Shown: positions 1-11,575 of the stretch, in pieces | Layout of the letters: each line of letters begins with the position of its first letter | How positions within the stretch are numbered: the first letter of the stretch is position 1 | From: Platycnemis pennipes | Lineage: Eukaryota > Arthropoda > Insecta > Odonata > Platycnemididae | Direction of reading: 5' to 3' | DNA: 64,000 nucleotides | NCBI GenBank assembly: GCA_933228895.1 | Contig: OW121846.1 | Coordinates: 74,908,064-74,972,063 of the forward strand | Program-made: the position numbers and the translations under genes | Notes under the pieces: model-generated | Told to the model about the DNA's origin: nothing | The model's database searches: none | Seen by the model: the letters and a program-made list of their open reading frames with translations, nothing else

Positions 1-1440
1 GTCGATGCAGTGGTAGCTGATGATGTAGAAGTAGTAGAACTCTCGGTGTCTGTGGTGCCGCTTCCTGTAGAGGATGTAGAAGTGGATGAAGAAGCAGTGT
101 TGCTCGTAGATGTAGTTTGTTGGCTGGTTGTCGAGGATTCAGTTTGGGATGTAGAGGTGAAAGAGGAAGTAGTGGATATTGGTGGGGACGTAGAAACTTC
201 TGTTGACTGCATTGTGGATGTAATGGTACTAGTGGTTCCAGTGGGTGTGGTGGATGTCTCTCCTTTCGAAGTAGTGGTCGATGCAGTGGTAGCAGTTGGT
301 GTAGGAGCAGTGGAAGTTTCGGTGTTCGTAGTCGCGGTTCCTGTTGAAGATTTGGAGGTGGAAGTGGTATATATTGGTGTGGATGTAAAAACTTCTGTTG
401 ACTGCGTTGTGGGCATAGCTGTACTAGTGGTTTCAGTGGGAGTAGTGGACGTCTGTTCCTCCGAAGTAGTGGTCGATGCAGTGGTAGCTGATGATGTAGA
501 AGTAGTAGAACTCTCGGTGTCTGTTGTGCCGCTTCCTGTAGAGGATGTAGAAGTGGATGAAGAAGCAGTGTTGCTCGTAGATGTAGTTTGTTGGCTGGTT
601 GTCGAGGATTCAGTTTGGGATGTAGAGGTGAAAGAGGAAGTAGTGGATATTGGTGGGGACGTAGAAACTTCTGTTGACTGCATTGTGGATGTAATGGTAC
701 TAGTGGTTCCAGTGGGTGTGGTGGATGTCTCTCCTTTCGAAGTAGTGGTCGATGCAGTGGTAGCAGTTGGTGTAGGAGCAGTGGAAGTTTCGGTGTTCGT
801 AGTCGCGGTTCCTGTTGAAGAGGTGGAGGTGGAAGTGGTATATATTGGTGTGGATGTAAAAACTTCTGTTGACTGCGTTGTGGGCATAGCTGTACTAGTG
901 GTTTCAGTGGGAGTAGTGGACGTCTGTTCTTCCGAAGTAGTGGTCGATGCAGTGGTAGCTGATGATGTAGAAGTAGTAGAACTCTCGGTGGCTGTTGTCC
1001 CGCTTCCTGTGGAGGATGTAGAAGTAGATGAAGAAGCAGTGTTGCTTGTAGGTGTAGTTTCCTGGCTGGTTATGGAGGATTCAGTTTGTGACGTAGTTGT
1101 GGAAGAAGTAGTAGATATGGGTGTGGACGTAGAAACTTCGGTTGATTGCATTGTGGATGTGGTGGTACTAGTGGTTCCAGTAGAAGTGGTGGACGTCTGT
1201 TGCTCTGTAGTAGTGGTCGATCCAACGGTAGCAGTTTGTTTGGCTGTTGTGGACGATTCAGTTTTTAACGAGAAGGTAGAGGAAGATGTTGACGTTGGTG
1301 TTGATGTAAGGGCCTCAGTTGTCAACGTGGAGGGCGAAGTTGTAGCAGTTGTAGAAGTGTCGAGTGGGGTTGTGGTGGACGTCTGTTCTTCCGTTGAAGT
1401 TGGTGGTATGGTGGAAGATGTTAATTGAGATGTTACTATT
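1..1440 (-). repeat. 157-residue (471-bp) Ser/Thr mucin tandem repeat
   Basis: The string gtcgatgcagtggtagctga starts at 1, and its first nine bases recur at 472 and 943, a 471-bp period that is a multiple of three. Two copies are nearly identical and the third, from 943, is more divergent and grades into degenerate repeat up to about 1440. On the coding minus strand it reads almost only Thr, Ser, Ala, Pro, Gly and Glu, as expected of a mucin-type O-glycosylated domain. The array continues beyond the left edge, so copy number is unknown. Confidence 0.9.
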
Positions 1441-3032
1441 TCTGTTGTGGTCGACGTAGTTAATTTTATCGACGTTGTTGTCTTTGGTGTTTTTATTCTT
1501 GTGGTCTTCGTTCCTGCAGTTGTTGTTTTCGTCTTCGGTGGTTTATATGTTGTCGACTTCGTCCTTGCAGCTGTCGTTTTGGTCCTTGATATTTTTGCGG
1601 TTGTTGTTTTCGTCTTTGGTGGTTTATATGTTGTCGACTTCGTCCTTGCAGCTGTCGTTTTGGTCCTTGATATTTTTGCGGTTGTTGTTTTCGTCTTCGG
1701 TGGTTTATATGTTGTCGACTTCGTCCTTGCAGCTGTCGTTTTTATCCTTGATATTTTTGCGGTTGTTGTTTTCGTCTTCGGTGGCTTATATGTTGTCGAC
1801 TTCGTTCTTGCAGCTGTTGTTTTGGTCGTTGATATTTTTGCGGTTGTTGTTTTCGTCTTCGGTGGTTTATATGTTGTCGATCTCGTTCTTGCAGCTGTCG
1901 TTTTGGTCGTTGATATTTTTGCGGTTGTTGTTTTCGTCTTCGGTGGTTTACATGTTGTCGACTTCGTTCTTGCAGCTGTCGTTGTGGTCCTTGATATTCT
2001 TGCGGTTGTTGTGAAATTATAATACTTCGCTTCCCTTTCCTGTTTATTGGCAATTATTGCACTCTTAAGGTTTGGTTTGCAGCTTGTACTATTGCTACGG
2101 ATGCACCTTTTTTCTTCAGGGCTGTACAATCTTCCAGCTTTGCATACTACTATTCTTCTTCTAAATCTTTTCCGTTTTTCATTCCATGTGCAGTCGTAGT
2201 GTCCTCTGCAGTTGTAACTTGGAGTTATTCCTTCACAAGTACATTTTTCGGAATTTATTAAAGTTTTGACTTCAACTCCACATGTTTTTCCCAGTTCTTC
2301 TTCCAATACGCATTTTTTTTCCGTGCCACTAAATCCCTTACCTGCTGGACAAGCGTGTATTTTCCTAGTGTAATAATTCCAGATTTTGTGTTTGACGCAT
2401 GAATAAAAAATTGAACAATCAAAGCTAATTGCGTAGTTTCCACTTTTCTGGCATGTGAGGAATCCAATATCCATTCCGTATTCATTGTTTTGACTACCTT
2501 CATTCGTTGAACAAGGTTCTGGCGTGCTGTTTGATTCTTTGACTGCACTTCGTTTGTGCCTTTTTATATTGCTGCTCATAAATCGTTTGACCTGCATTAT
2601 CTCAGTATTGCCCTTAATGATATTACCTTTTGATATTAAGTACCCATTTCTAGGCAGTGACTCATTGTAACCAGAAATTTGGGGTTTGAAAATACACTTC
2701 TTTATCTGAGATTCAAAAATCATTTTGAGTGGACACTGCATGTGAAGAAGAGTTGAATGTATGCATATATAATACTTTTTTTCATCCGCTTTGTCGGTGC
2801 GTACAAATATTCCGTTGCATGACACATTACTATGCAAGTAAAGAATTGAGCCTCCGCCAGGAAGTTTAGTACACATCCTCTTCCTTTTGTTGAAATAGGA
2901 GCCCAGAGCACACTTGAAAGGGGTAGCAAGAAGACCGTCCTTTTCGTCGTGGCACAGGAAATAACTTCGATAGTCATTAGCCGGTAGTACGTCTGCATCA
3001 CTCTGACAGGTAACATTGTTCTGCCGTGAGGC
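1..3032 (-). CDS. Secreted chitin-binding/mucin-like protein, exon 2 (left paralogue, 3' end outside window)
   Basis: Reading the minus strand, a splice acceptor (ttttttcctttag) ends at 3033. The frame that starts at 3032 (Ala-Ser-Arg-Gln-Asn-Asn-Val-Thr-Cys) stays open to the left edge, 1010 codons. The first ~325 residues hold four cysteine modules of the form C-x17-C...C-x12-C with aromatic residues and a Cys-Pro-x-Gly pattern, resembling degenerate peritrophin-A/CBM14 chitin-binding domains. A furin-type Arg-His-Lys-Arg-Ser site lies at 2561-2550 between modules 2 and 3. Then come six Thr/Lys/Pro 27-residue repeats and a Ser/Thr mucin array. The exon joins in phase 0 to the signal-peptide exon at 16510-16376. 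It aligns module by module with the exon at 50512-64000. Function as a secreted O-glycosylated chitin-associated mucin is inferred from architecture. The valine-rich plus-strand frame over 10-1428 is its antisense shadow. Confidence 0.85.
1525..2012 (-). repeat. 27-residue (81-bp) Thr/Lys/Pro tandem repeat, six copies
   Basis: Six consecutive 81-bp units between the cysteine modules and the mucin array. On the coding minus strand each reads like TTTAKISTTKTTAARTKST followed by TYKPPKTK. One copy has Cys in place of Tyr before Lys-Pro-Pro. The unit is strongly basic (Lys/Arg) and Thr-rich, in contrast to the neutral-acidic mucin array downstream, and is not found in the right-hand paralogue. 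Confidence 0.88.
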
Positions 3033-4825
3033 CTAAAGGAAAAAAAGCGCTCTTTAAAAAGAGAATAGACAAGGTATCTGAATAAAAGCGTTGAGGCTAG
3101 AGAAGGAATTAATAATTAATATTTTAATGCCCTTTGTAAATAGAATAATTTAATTTCAGTCCTAATTTTGAAGTGACATAAAATGTCAAAGACGATTACT
3201 TAGGCAGTGAATTTTATTCTACATATATTGAGTACCCTTCAAACCTCCTCGATGGCGTGGTAGAGGTTGAATCATCATCAGACATGCTTTAATAGATAAA
3301 ATATAATTTAATGAAAGAAACGTGTTGGTTATGGCCAAGCATGCGCGACTAAACGAGAAGTATCTACGAAGGAAATGTGTCATTAAAAAAAACTGCTGTT
3401 TTCAAGGGCAGTCCCTTGAAAATGACACACGTGATGAAATCGGTTGGGAGTTATTAAAAGTTTTTGGGGAATATTTCGAATTTACTTATAATGTAAAAAA
3501 TCCACCAATTAATGCCCAAGTTATTTCAATGTCTACCTCAATTTTTCGACTGCCCATTTGGTATTCATCGGTTTATTCTGTTTCTTGAATTTTTAACACT
3601 ATTTTACCGAAAGTTTTGCAGGTTTTTACTTTGGAAACATTTTTATAGCATTTTTATAAGATTTAAGCATAAGTTTGGATTTTCTCTCTTTTCGCAAAAT
3701 TTGTCTTGGTTTTCATACGTAGTAAAGCACGTAATCATAAATAATACTGAAGCGTACTTAGTTACGCGATGAAGAAGTAGAATATGAATAAATATCTGAA
3801 TTAATGCAAAAATATGCTTAAAATTAATAGAAAATAATGGCAATATTTGTACGAATTGGCGCATTTGGGTCTTTTAGGCATAAACAAGATTATTAAAAAA
3901 ATAAGGCACTCAGCTTCGACAAAATATCAAAATATAAAAATATTAAATGATAAAAAGTGATGAAATATTAGCGATGGATTTTAAATAATTAAGAAATGGC
4001 AAACAAAATTCTAATGAGCCAAAATGGCGCGTCCGGTCCTCCTATTAATAGTAGGATCGGGTCTGTGTAGTTGCTAGAGTAATGGTTTTCGATCCCGGGG
4101 ACCCGGGTTTGACTCCCATCAGAGGCAGATTTTTCTTTAAGGTATACTTAATAATACTGGCCCCCATTTAGGTAATATGTGTGGAGCACTTCTAATGCAG
4201 CATTTCGTCTGTCAAGTGGGAGCTTCATTAATAATTCATAAATCATTAATCACATGGTGCCTGTTGTTACCCATACGGGATACAATACCAATGCGGGACC
4301 CATTCCACCCGTTCTGATTTTCTTAAAATATTCCTACTCCCCCCTCCCCCCCCCCCTCAATCACCCACCTAATTCAAATGGCATTAGTAAGCTTTTGGTC
4401 GCTTTCTCTGCATAATATGCATAATTAATTGTGCTTCATAAAAATACGAATCACTAAGACGAAATATGATAACCATCATGAAGATTGAATTATTTTGTAA
4501 AAATATAATGCAATGTAATATTTTGCTTTAAGATCGAGCAAGTATCGCCGGGTAAGACTTATTTATTTCATTAAACCTTATGTAAAAATAATGATCTCAA
4601 AATGTTTATGCATAAATTGTGGGAAAAATGCACCCAGAAGGAAGCCATCAGTATCTAATATGAATGAAATTACTATTATATGAGCTATGATCTCGGGGCT
4701 TAGCTTTAACCACCGAGTTAATCCACTGGGTTGCGGATGGTGGGCCGACCTCTAAAAATAGAGAATAGCTGCGAGCTTGCTTGTCAAATAAGTAGTCGTG
4801 GACTATGAGTGACAGCAATAGGAGG
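3033..4825. other. Start of the left-gene intron, no gene recognised
   Basis: AT-rich intronic sequence between the exon-2 acceptor and the hAT element. Short frames at 3322-3772 have no recognisable motif. It contains a poly-C tract near 4338-4357 and a tRNA-like stretch listed separately. Nothing else can be supported. Confidence 0.5.
4040..4130 (+). repeat. tRNA-like sequence, possible SINE head
   Basis: Contains an A-box-like stretch (gtagttgctagagtaatgg) followed about 30 bases later by a B-box-like gggtttgactcccatc. No acceptor stem closing a tRNA fold is evident, so a tRNA-derived SINE head is more likely than a functional tRNA. Confidence 0.35.
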
Positions 4826-4833
4826 TGTTTTAG

Positions 4834-7311
4834 TAGTTTTGCCGCAAGACTCGAGACTTTCTTGTCTCGTCTCGAAAACGAGACGAGACTCGAGACGGCA
4901 CCGTAGTGGAGAGTTCGAGACGAGACTCGAGACGAGACTGCTTTTTGACGAGACGAGACGATACCTCAACCACGAGACTCTCGAAAGTCCCGAAATACAG
5001 ATATTCGTATTTGGTGTAAATTTGATCCTAAAACTACGCCCTTCTGTTTATACGAAATAAATGCCACGTTTTCCTAAAGTATTAAACTTTCAATTCAGTG
5101 TTAACTTTGCGATAAATTAGCAAACAATTAAAAATTATTTTTTGCCGATACTACTATTTCTGATGGCATGAGCCTTACTTGTGAAGCCAAGTAAGGTGCT
5201 AAGGTAAAGTGTAAGTGCTATTGGCTAACTACTTTTCCTTATTACCTATAAGAGGCTACCTTGGAAAAGAAATATCCATGAAAGAATTTACTAATTTTTA
5301 AAGCACTAATTTTCAGTGCTCACTTCCACGATAAAAATATCATGGATTATACTCGTAAAACGTGTAAAGTATCGCCCAGTGGCACTTGAAATACTGCCAA
5401 TAGCTTGCCTGCTAAGAAATATAATGCCGCAATTTCGAATTGCGCATCGCACATCACCTCGGCGAAAGGATGATGACAATTGAAATCACTTTGTATCTCT
5501 TCCTGCATGATATGGCTTCTAAGGTTAGTGAGAATATTTAGCATAATGTCGTTCAGTTGTGTCGAGGATGATTGAAGAAGAAAATAATAACTACAATGGG
5601 CTTTCCTTTGTCTTCATTAGTTTTATGTTTCTTTTATTCTGCTGACCAAAATTCAATTCATTCAAAAAGTTCATCACTGGAGTGTCTAACCGGCATTTAT
5701 TCATCAGCCACTCATTCCAACTCCATTCATCCTACTTTTATCACAACACCTAGCAGATAGGTACTCCTTTTTAGCTGTATTCGGTCCAACCTGAAAGGGG
5801 CTGGGCACCGCGCGAAAAAATCTATTAGCAGATTGTCAAATTTATGCTGCTACGTTGGATTAGTGGCAGATAAAAAAATAACGTTTTAAAGATTCGCTAT
5901 AAAGATTCAGCTATGTTGCAAGCTATCTATTTTGTGTATAACTCTTATCTCATTGAAGCGATAAATGCGTTTATTAAATCTAAATCAACCATTTTCGCCG
6001 GTGTAGAACTCTGCTGTGAGATTGACTTTTGGGGCCAAAAATGTCTATTACATTGAATGACTTTTTTTAGGGTCACATTCTTCTAAGAAGAATATTTGCG
6101 ATGCAATTGAAGCAATCACGTAAAGCGCAAACTTTGCCGCGTTTCTTCTTCTGTGCCCTACTGCGATTGCAACGCCATAGGCTAACTTGGCCTCTGATTC
6201 CCCCCGATTTCCTCGCGTTCGTCGCGTATCTCGTTCTTCCTCCGCCCCTACCAACATTTGAATCTTGAGAGGTCTCCTTTGGTAGAAAGTGATGAGGACG
6301 ACCAACAAGATGTGTATTCTCTGTATATGCAGGCACGACCCAGTACAGAGAGGTGTGTTCTTTCGACTATGCTTTCACCTTTATTTACCCCTTGTCGATT
6401 AAGTTCACCTATCTTAACTACTTTGACCATACAGATAAGATAAATTAAATTAATCTCTGAACGTTTTTAAATTTTTTTAGCTTCAAATAGAGTTTTCACA
6501 CCTTTTTTTTATCAGCTAATAGTTTTACTAAATTTACCCGTAGTTATTCATCCCAGTATGAAGACTGGAGGAAAAAACTTGGAGACTATCTTCAACAGCC
6601 GAGATCCCCTAGTAATGTAAACATATTGACTTGGAGGGAGGCAAATGAGTAAACTTTCCCAGTGCTTGCAAAAATGGCGAGACACTTCCTTAGCATTCCC
6701 GCTACATCTGTTCCAGCTGAAAGATTGTTCTCACGTGTAGCATTGACAGTGAGAAAGCATAGAAAACGCCTGGCTCACAAATATGCTAGAAGTTTATTCT
6801 TTGTGAACTCGTGGGTACTATGCAATTTGGAAAGTCAAATAAAAAACTAATCTTGACGTAGCTGTTCTAAACCTGAAAATTGTTTAGACTACTTTTTGAA
6901 GCAAAATTATTCATTCCATATTTAGCTAATTACATTATTTTTACAGTTATATTTTTCAATCTTCTTTGTAGATACAAACATTGCGACTATATACTCATTT
7001 TTCACCAATTTTATGCTTCATTTTCCTAGCTTATTAATTTAGTATCAATAAAATCATTGATTTTACGTGCAGTTTGATGTATTCGGTGTCCAATTTATGA
7101 TATTTTAAAAATGTTTATAAATGCCATTAGTATTTCGAGTGTACCGATTCAGCGATTACTTACGTAAAGGCAACGGCTTTTTTATGGTACTTAGTTTTTT
7201 TCGGAGAAACGAGACGAGAGTCTCGTCCGAGACTGGAGACGATACCCGAGTTCTGAAAATGAGACTGAGACGAGACTGGCTCAAGTATCGTCTCGTCTCG
7301 CGGCAACACTA
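4834..7311 (+). mobile_element. hAT transposon with intact ends and 8-bp target duplication
   Basis: The left end reads TAGTTTTGCCGCAAGAC and the right end, reverse complemented, TAGTGTTGCCGCGAGAC, matching the style of hAT terminal inverted repeats. The element is flanked by a perfect 8-bp direct duplication TGTTTTAG at 4826-4833 and 7312-7319, the size expected for hAT. Just inside both ends are dense gagac/gtctc motifs (about 4846-4975 and 7204-7300), probably subterminal transposase-binding repeats. A decayed transposase C-terminus lies inside, on the plus strand. Total length is 2478 bp. It sits in the intron of the left mucin-like gene. Confidence 0.88.
6578..6850 (+). pseudogene. hAT transposase C-terminal dimerisation region (fragment)
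   Basis: One frame gives ...NILTWREANE, a stop, then TFPVLAKMARHFLSIPAT and SVPAERLFSRV, the hallmark of the hAT C-terminal dimerisation domain (the Ser-x-Pro-x-Glu-Arg-x-Phe-Ser motif). An in-frame TAA at 6650-6652 breaks it, and I did not recover the N-terminal RNase-H-like catalytic part or a BED finger in the rest of the element. Non-functional as it stands. Confidence 0.85.
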
Positions 7312-7475
7312 TGTTTTAGCTATCCTTGGATAAGGTAGGCCTTTCAAATGACACAGAAACCTATGGGAACTCCGTGACTTAGATGCAGGAGGCCGCCAAC
7401 CCCTGTACGCCCTATCACCCTATGGAGAGGGGCAGTTAGCTCTTCCAACATGAGCGGAGAGGGAGACCGAAGAGG

Positions 7476-7995
7476 TGCTTTGGGAGAAAAAGTTTCCCAA
7501 CAAATTGAGCGCCGCCACTATCGCTTGAGAGGAAATGGGAATTCTTTCTGACAGTACATTCTTCTTAGGTCTCGGCCACCACGGGGGAAGTTCAAAAACA
7601 CGGTAAGGTGATGGACTCATCGCCCGAGTATCGGAATACCGGCAGCTTGCCTGACTCGAGATTTTATCGCGCTTGCGACCAGAACGGAGGCATATTATTC
7701 CTCGCATGAATTTGAAACGCTCTATCTAACTATCTCGTTCTCGCCGGCCTTTTCTCCGCATGCCGCACCTTTCCGCCAAATTTCGTTCTTTCTCTCGTAC
7801 TCTGGCAAGGTCCTGGGATTCACCCTGTGTCCGCCTCTTCGCTCTCTTTCTCTCGTTTAAAAAAGTGAAGAAATTTATATTCTTTATTCATCATGTAGAG
7901 AGCTGCCACTAAATACTGCTTTGAGCATATGCAAGGATTTAGCGAAGCATGTGGTTTAACCTACGATACTTGACAGAGTACCTCCATGAAATAGA
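7476..7995 (-). repeat. Left arm of a ~510-bp inverted repeat pair
   Basis: Reverse complement of this segment aligns along its length with 14498-15008, with matching words such as gagcgtttgaaatgc, the aataatatgcctccgttctg block, and outer ends gggagaaaaagtttcccaac versus gttgggaaacttttttctccc. The two arms point towards each other across 6.5 kb holding a Tc1 element, a piggyBac element and a DDE fragment. It could be a long-TIR element or two copies of one dispersed repeat. The open frames in the arms show no known domain. Confidence 0.75.
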
Positions 7996-8510
7996 TTTTC
8001 ATAAACTTGAATATAACTGAATAACTTATGTTCAGCGCACCTGGCAATCATGGCGAAGGCGTCACGATGAATGCACAAAAGGGAAAGAATAAATGAAAGC
8101 AAAATTAATAAGAGCAAAACAGCACTAGGAAAATATGTTACATTTTGCTTGTAGCTAGTTGCTTCAGTGGCTAGTTTTTTAACTATGGTTCCAGGCGGAT
8201 TATTTATTTGCTTTAAAGGATATAAATTATTTTTTTTATTGATTCCAGTATATAACCTAGATATTTAATGGATGGCATTTCTTTGAAATGGCGCTAAAAA
8301 TCAAATACAGCGGTCTTCATGCATGGATATATTTCATTTGTAGTACTCTTTAAAGTAATACATTTGAGGTAAGGTAAACAGGAAATATAATGTAGATGCT
8401 CCGTTGATTCTATCACCTGTCAACTTCATTAAAAATGCAAACGAAATACATTTTCTACTTGCTAATAAATCAGACAAAGGACACTACAATTTTCTGAGGA
8501 CCTCATATTT
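7996..8510. other. Intronic spacer, nothing recognised
   Basis: AT-rich sequence between the inverted-repeat arm and the Tc1/mariner relic. No coding or RNA signal seen. Confidence 0.4.
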
Positions 8511-8992
8511 TATTATGGACAGCATTTACTTGCACCACCATCACATTCAATGACTCTCAGAAGTCTTTTCCTCATTGCGCCGATTAAACTTTGAAATAAT
8601 CTCGGCCGCCGTTCAAGGATCCCCATACCTCCCGGACGTGACTCTTTGCTCCTTTCATTGGCATTGTGCCATTCCTTCACCATCAGGCCCCAAATATTTT
8701 CTATCGGATTCAGGTCCGGTGAGTTTGGTGGCCAGGGTAACTCTCTTATATTCTCCACGAAAAATTGCCTAGTGTTTCGAGCACGGTGAATGGGACAGTT
8801 ATCTTGAACAAATACCATTTCTTCACCTTCAAGCACTACTTCTTTTACATATGGAAGTAGTGAAGTACTGAGAATTTGGACATAATCCTTGGACGTCATT
8901 CGAGGCGGTGTTTTCACTAGCGGTCCTGGCCCAGCAGCGGAAAATGCTCCCCACAAACTCAGGCTTACGTGGTCAGATCTATAATTGCTTAA
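8511..8992 (-). pseudogene. Tc1/mariner transposase, C-terminal catalytic part
   Basis: Open frame holding the second and third catalytic residues: Asp in VFVQDNCPIHRARN and Glu in NSPDLNPIENIWGLM, about 33 residues apart. Followed by a normal-looking C-terminus ending in CCP-stop. It is cut off from its N-terminal half by the piggyBac element whose target TTAA forms its upstream boundary. Confidence 0.88.
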
Positions 8993-11575
8993 CCTTCCGG
9001 CAGGCGCGCTATTTTCCGTCACACGAGCGGGCGCGTTGTGTAGAAGAGAGTGTCTACGCAGTACACGACGACTTTAAGTTATAACAAATACGGTATTTTG
9101 TTAAATAAAAATATTTTAATTCGTGAATATCAATATCATTTATTTATAAACAAATTCATGCCCAATTTAGTTACATAGGATTATATTTTTTACACATAGG
9201 ACTGGCTAGCTTACCGAATAGTCGTGCTGCTCGGCGTCCTCGTGGCATGGGAGGCAAGTTACGGTGGCTTGAGAGTGCTTTTTGCAAATAAATCTGTTGC
9301 ACCTACCACATTTTTACGTTGTTGTACTGTTAGCTCACAGTTTATATTTATCCCGTTTCACACCGCTCAAGGTAACAGTTTCTTCTTCTTGCGGGCGGTA
9401 GCGCTTCAGACACGTGTATAAATCTGTCGGCAAAGTGAAGATGGTTGACCTGGTTACTAAATGTCCCCTCATTGCTAAGTTCTTTGGAAATAGTAGTCTA
9501 AGTTCTTTCTTCTCCGATATTAGTCTTTGTCACTGTGTTTACTGAAATACAGAATTTGATAGTTTATTCCTGCTGTATTCAAAAATGAAAACAAAAAATA
9601 ATGCAAGGGGCCATCTTTTTGTTATTCGCGATACAGAATATGCGGCGCACATTTTATCAACCGTGTCCACTGCACCTTTGGTGGTATTATAATCCAATAT
9701 AATTTGTGGTTTGTTGGAAGCCTTATTGATGTCTGGAGAATCATGCATTGTGAACAGTAATATCACGGCTTTGTTTGCTCGTGGTACGAAAGACACAAGC
9801 GTCGTGTTCCTTTGGAATTCAAGCAAGCTTCCTAGCTTTATTTGGCAAAAATTCCAAAGGAATTACACCTTTGTGTTTTTGAATGGTGCCAATAAATGTT
9901 TTTTTTGACAGTAAATACTGAGTAAGTGCATAGACAGTGTACCAATTATCTGTTGCTAGGTTTCTGTTAGCATTTTGGAATGGCTCGAAGAGACGCTTGA
10001 CTATGTCGGTTGGGGAATTGGATACTTTGTATTTGCCATCCATCTGTTTCCCACAGTAGACTTCTAAATTTCCAGTCTAAAAAGATTTAGCATTACAACA
10101 GGCAAATACTTTCAGTCCATATCTTGCAGGCTTACTTAGGATATACTGAACAAAACTACATCTACCTCTAAATGGGTGCAACATCTCATCAATCGCAATG
10201 TACTCGCTCATTGTGTAATTTTTCACGCAATTCCCTACAAAACGATCTAAAATCGAACGAATAGACGCAAGTTTATCAGTCTTTCTTCTATCTGCTCTGG
10301 TCGCAGAGCCATCAATACGGAGGCATCGTAGCAGAAACAATAATCTCTTATAGCTCATGACTGCTCTAAGTACCACAATACCACTACCATCTAGATTCTA
10401 TAAATCCAAATCGTTCGTATGATGACCATGTTTTCTGCCAATCAGAAAGAAAGCCCCAAACAAAGCAAGAATTTCGTTTTTTGAAGTAATTCTAGCATCT
10501 CTCTCTCTCTAGAATAGAACACATCAGCACATTTACACTCTATAAAAGCATTTGTGTACCTCACAATTTCCTCGATCATGTCACTATCAATCATTTTCTA
10601 AAAGGCACTCACTTTATCGGTGACGTCTTTTGCACAAGATTTCAGGCTTGACATAATTTTCACTGTTTTTTTCCTTCATTTTTGTCTTCGCTGTATATGG
10701 TGTTTTTTTTCAACTTGAACTTTTCATCCGTATTGGAAACCACTACCTTAGGTGTACCGGTTTTATCCTTGCGTGCACGAGTCCGTCGTTGTGGCGACAA
10801 AATTTTTGTCCCTTTGCCAATGAAGAAATCCGCAACGCTCGGAGCGGATCCAGCCTCAGGATCTTCGCCTTCGGAAACCTCTTCTTCTGAATCGCTCTCC
10901 AAATGGTCCTGCTCAATTTCCTCTTCTTCGCCTTCAGAGCCGTCATCGTCCATGGCATAGTCGTCCATTTCCCCTTCTTCGAAGTCCAGAAATTACTTCG
11001 AATCGTTCGTGCAACGGCTTCTATATGGAGGATTATGCGAAAATTTTACGATTATAAAAGGCATGTATGCAGAATCATATCATGTTTATGATATTATAGG
11101 TGAATTTTACCCGATTAACTAAATAAAAGTCAACAAAATATAATTACGTGGATGGAATTTCCATTTCCAGCATAGACGTCTGCGTACACGATGTCGAAGC
11201 CTCCCTACAGGCTTCCTTTTTAGTTATACTACCGAAAAATAAAAGGAAATATCAAATAATATCACTACTTTAAATAAAATATTAGTGACAATTGATAAAA
11301 GTTGCAACAGGATGGAATGAGGGAAAAATATACTCACAGACATTGATTTCTTCTGCGTTCACCGGCCCTCTCAGTGCACTTTGTTCGGTCTTCTCGACAC
11401 ATTTCGTTCTCTGGTGCACAAGAAACTGCTACTTAAATTAAAATGCCCACACACCACGAAGGGTAGTCATAAAATGAAGGAATAGTGTGGGGTCCCGGTT
11501 TGGTCCGCTAACGGTAAAAGGTTTTCCCCACCAAAAACCGACCACCGTGTACTCCGTACACGTACCGCCGGAAGG
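8993..11575 (-). mobile_element. piggyBac-like transposon with TTAA target duplication
   Basis: Bounded on both sides by TTAA (8989-8992 and 11576-11579). The ends are inverted: left CCTTCCGGCAGGCGCGC, right (reverse complement) CCTTCCGGCGGTACGTG. At 2583 bp it has the usual length for the superfamily. It carries a minus-strand transposase with stops and shifts and interrupts a Tc1/mariner element, so it is the younger insertion of the two. Confidence 0.92.
9206..10968 (-). pseudogene. piggyBac transposase (degenerate)
   Basis: From 10968 the minus strand gives an acidic N-terminus (MDDYAMDDDGSEGEEEE), then, across several stops and frame changes, the DDE_Tnp_1_7 core: YIAIDEMLHPFRGR (first Asp region), LATDNWYTVYALTQYLL (second Asp), YNTTKGAVDTVDKMCAAYS (third Asp) and KRWPLALFFVFI. 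A C-terminal cysteine-rich segment (CGRCNRFICKKHSQ) ends at the stop at 9208-9206. The main breaks lie near 10660, 10380, 10077, 9820 and 9539. It is recognisable over nearly full length, which suggests a fairly recent loss of function. Confidence 0.88.

Noticed and set aside
10..1428. 472-codon valine/aspartate-rich plus-strand open frame
   Set aside because: It is the antisense of the Ser/Thr mucin array. The minus strand has the matching chitin-binding exon, acceptor and repeats in one continuous frame.
1447..2053. Hydrophobic Val/Phe/Leu repeat frames on the plus strand, which look like membrane segments
   Set aside because: Antisense and shifted readings of the 81-bp Thr/Lys/Pro repeat. 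The hydrophobicity is an artefact of reading Thr/Lys codons backwards.
4040..4130. Functional tRNA gene
   Set aside because: A and B box-like words exist but no cloverleaf with paired acceptor stem could be drawn. The same applies to 12498-12562 and 18345-18420.
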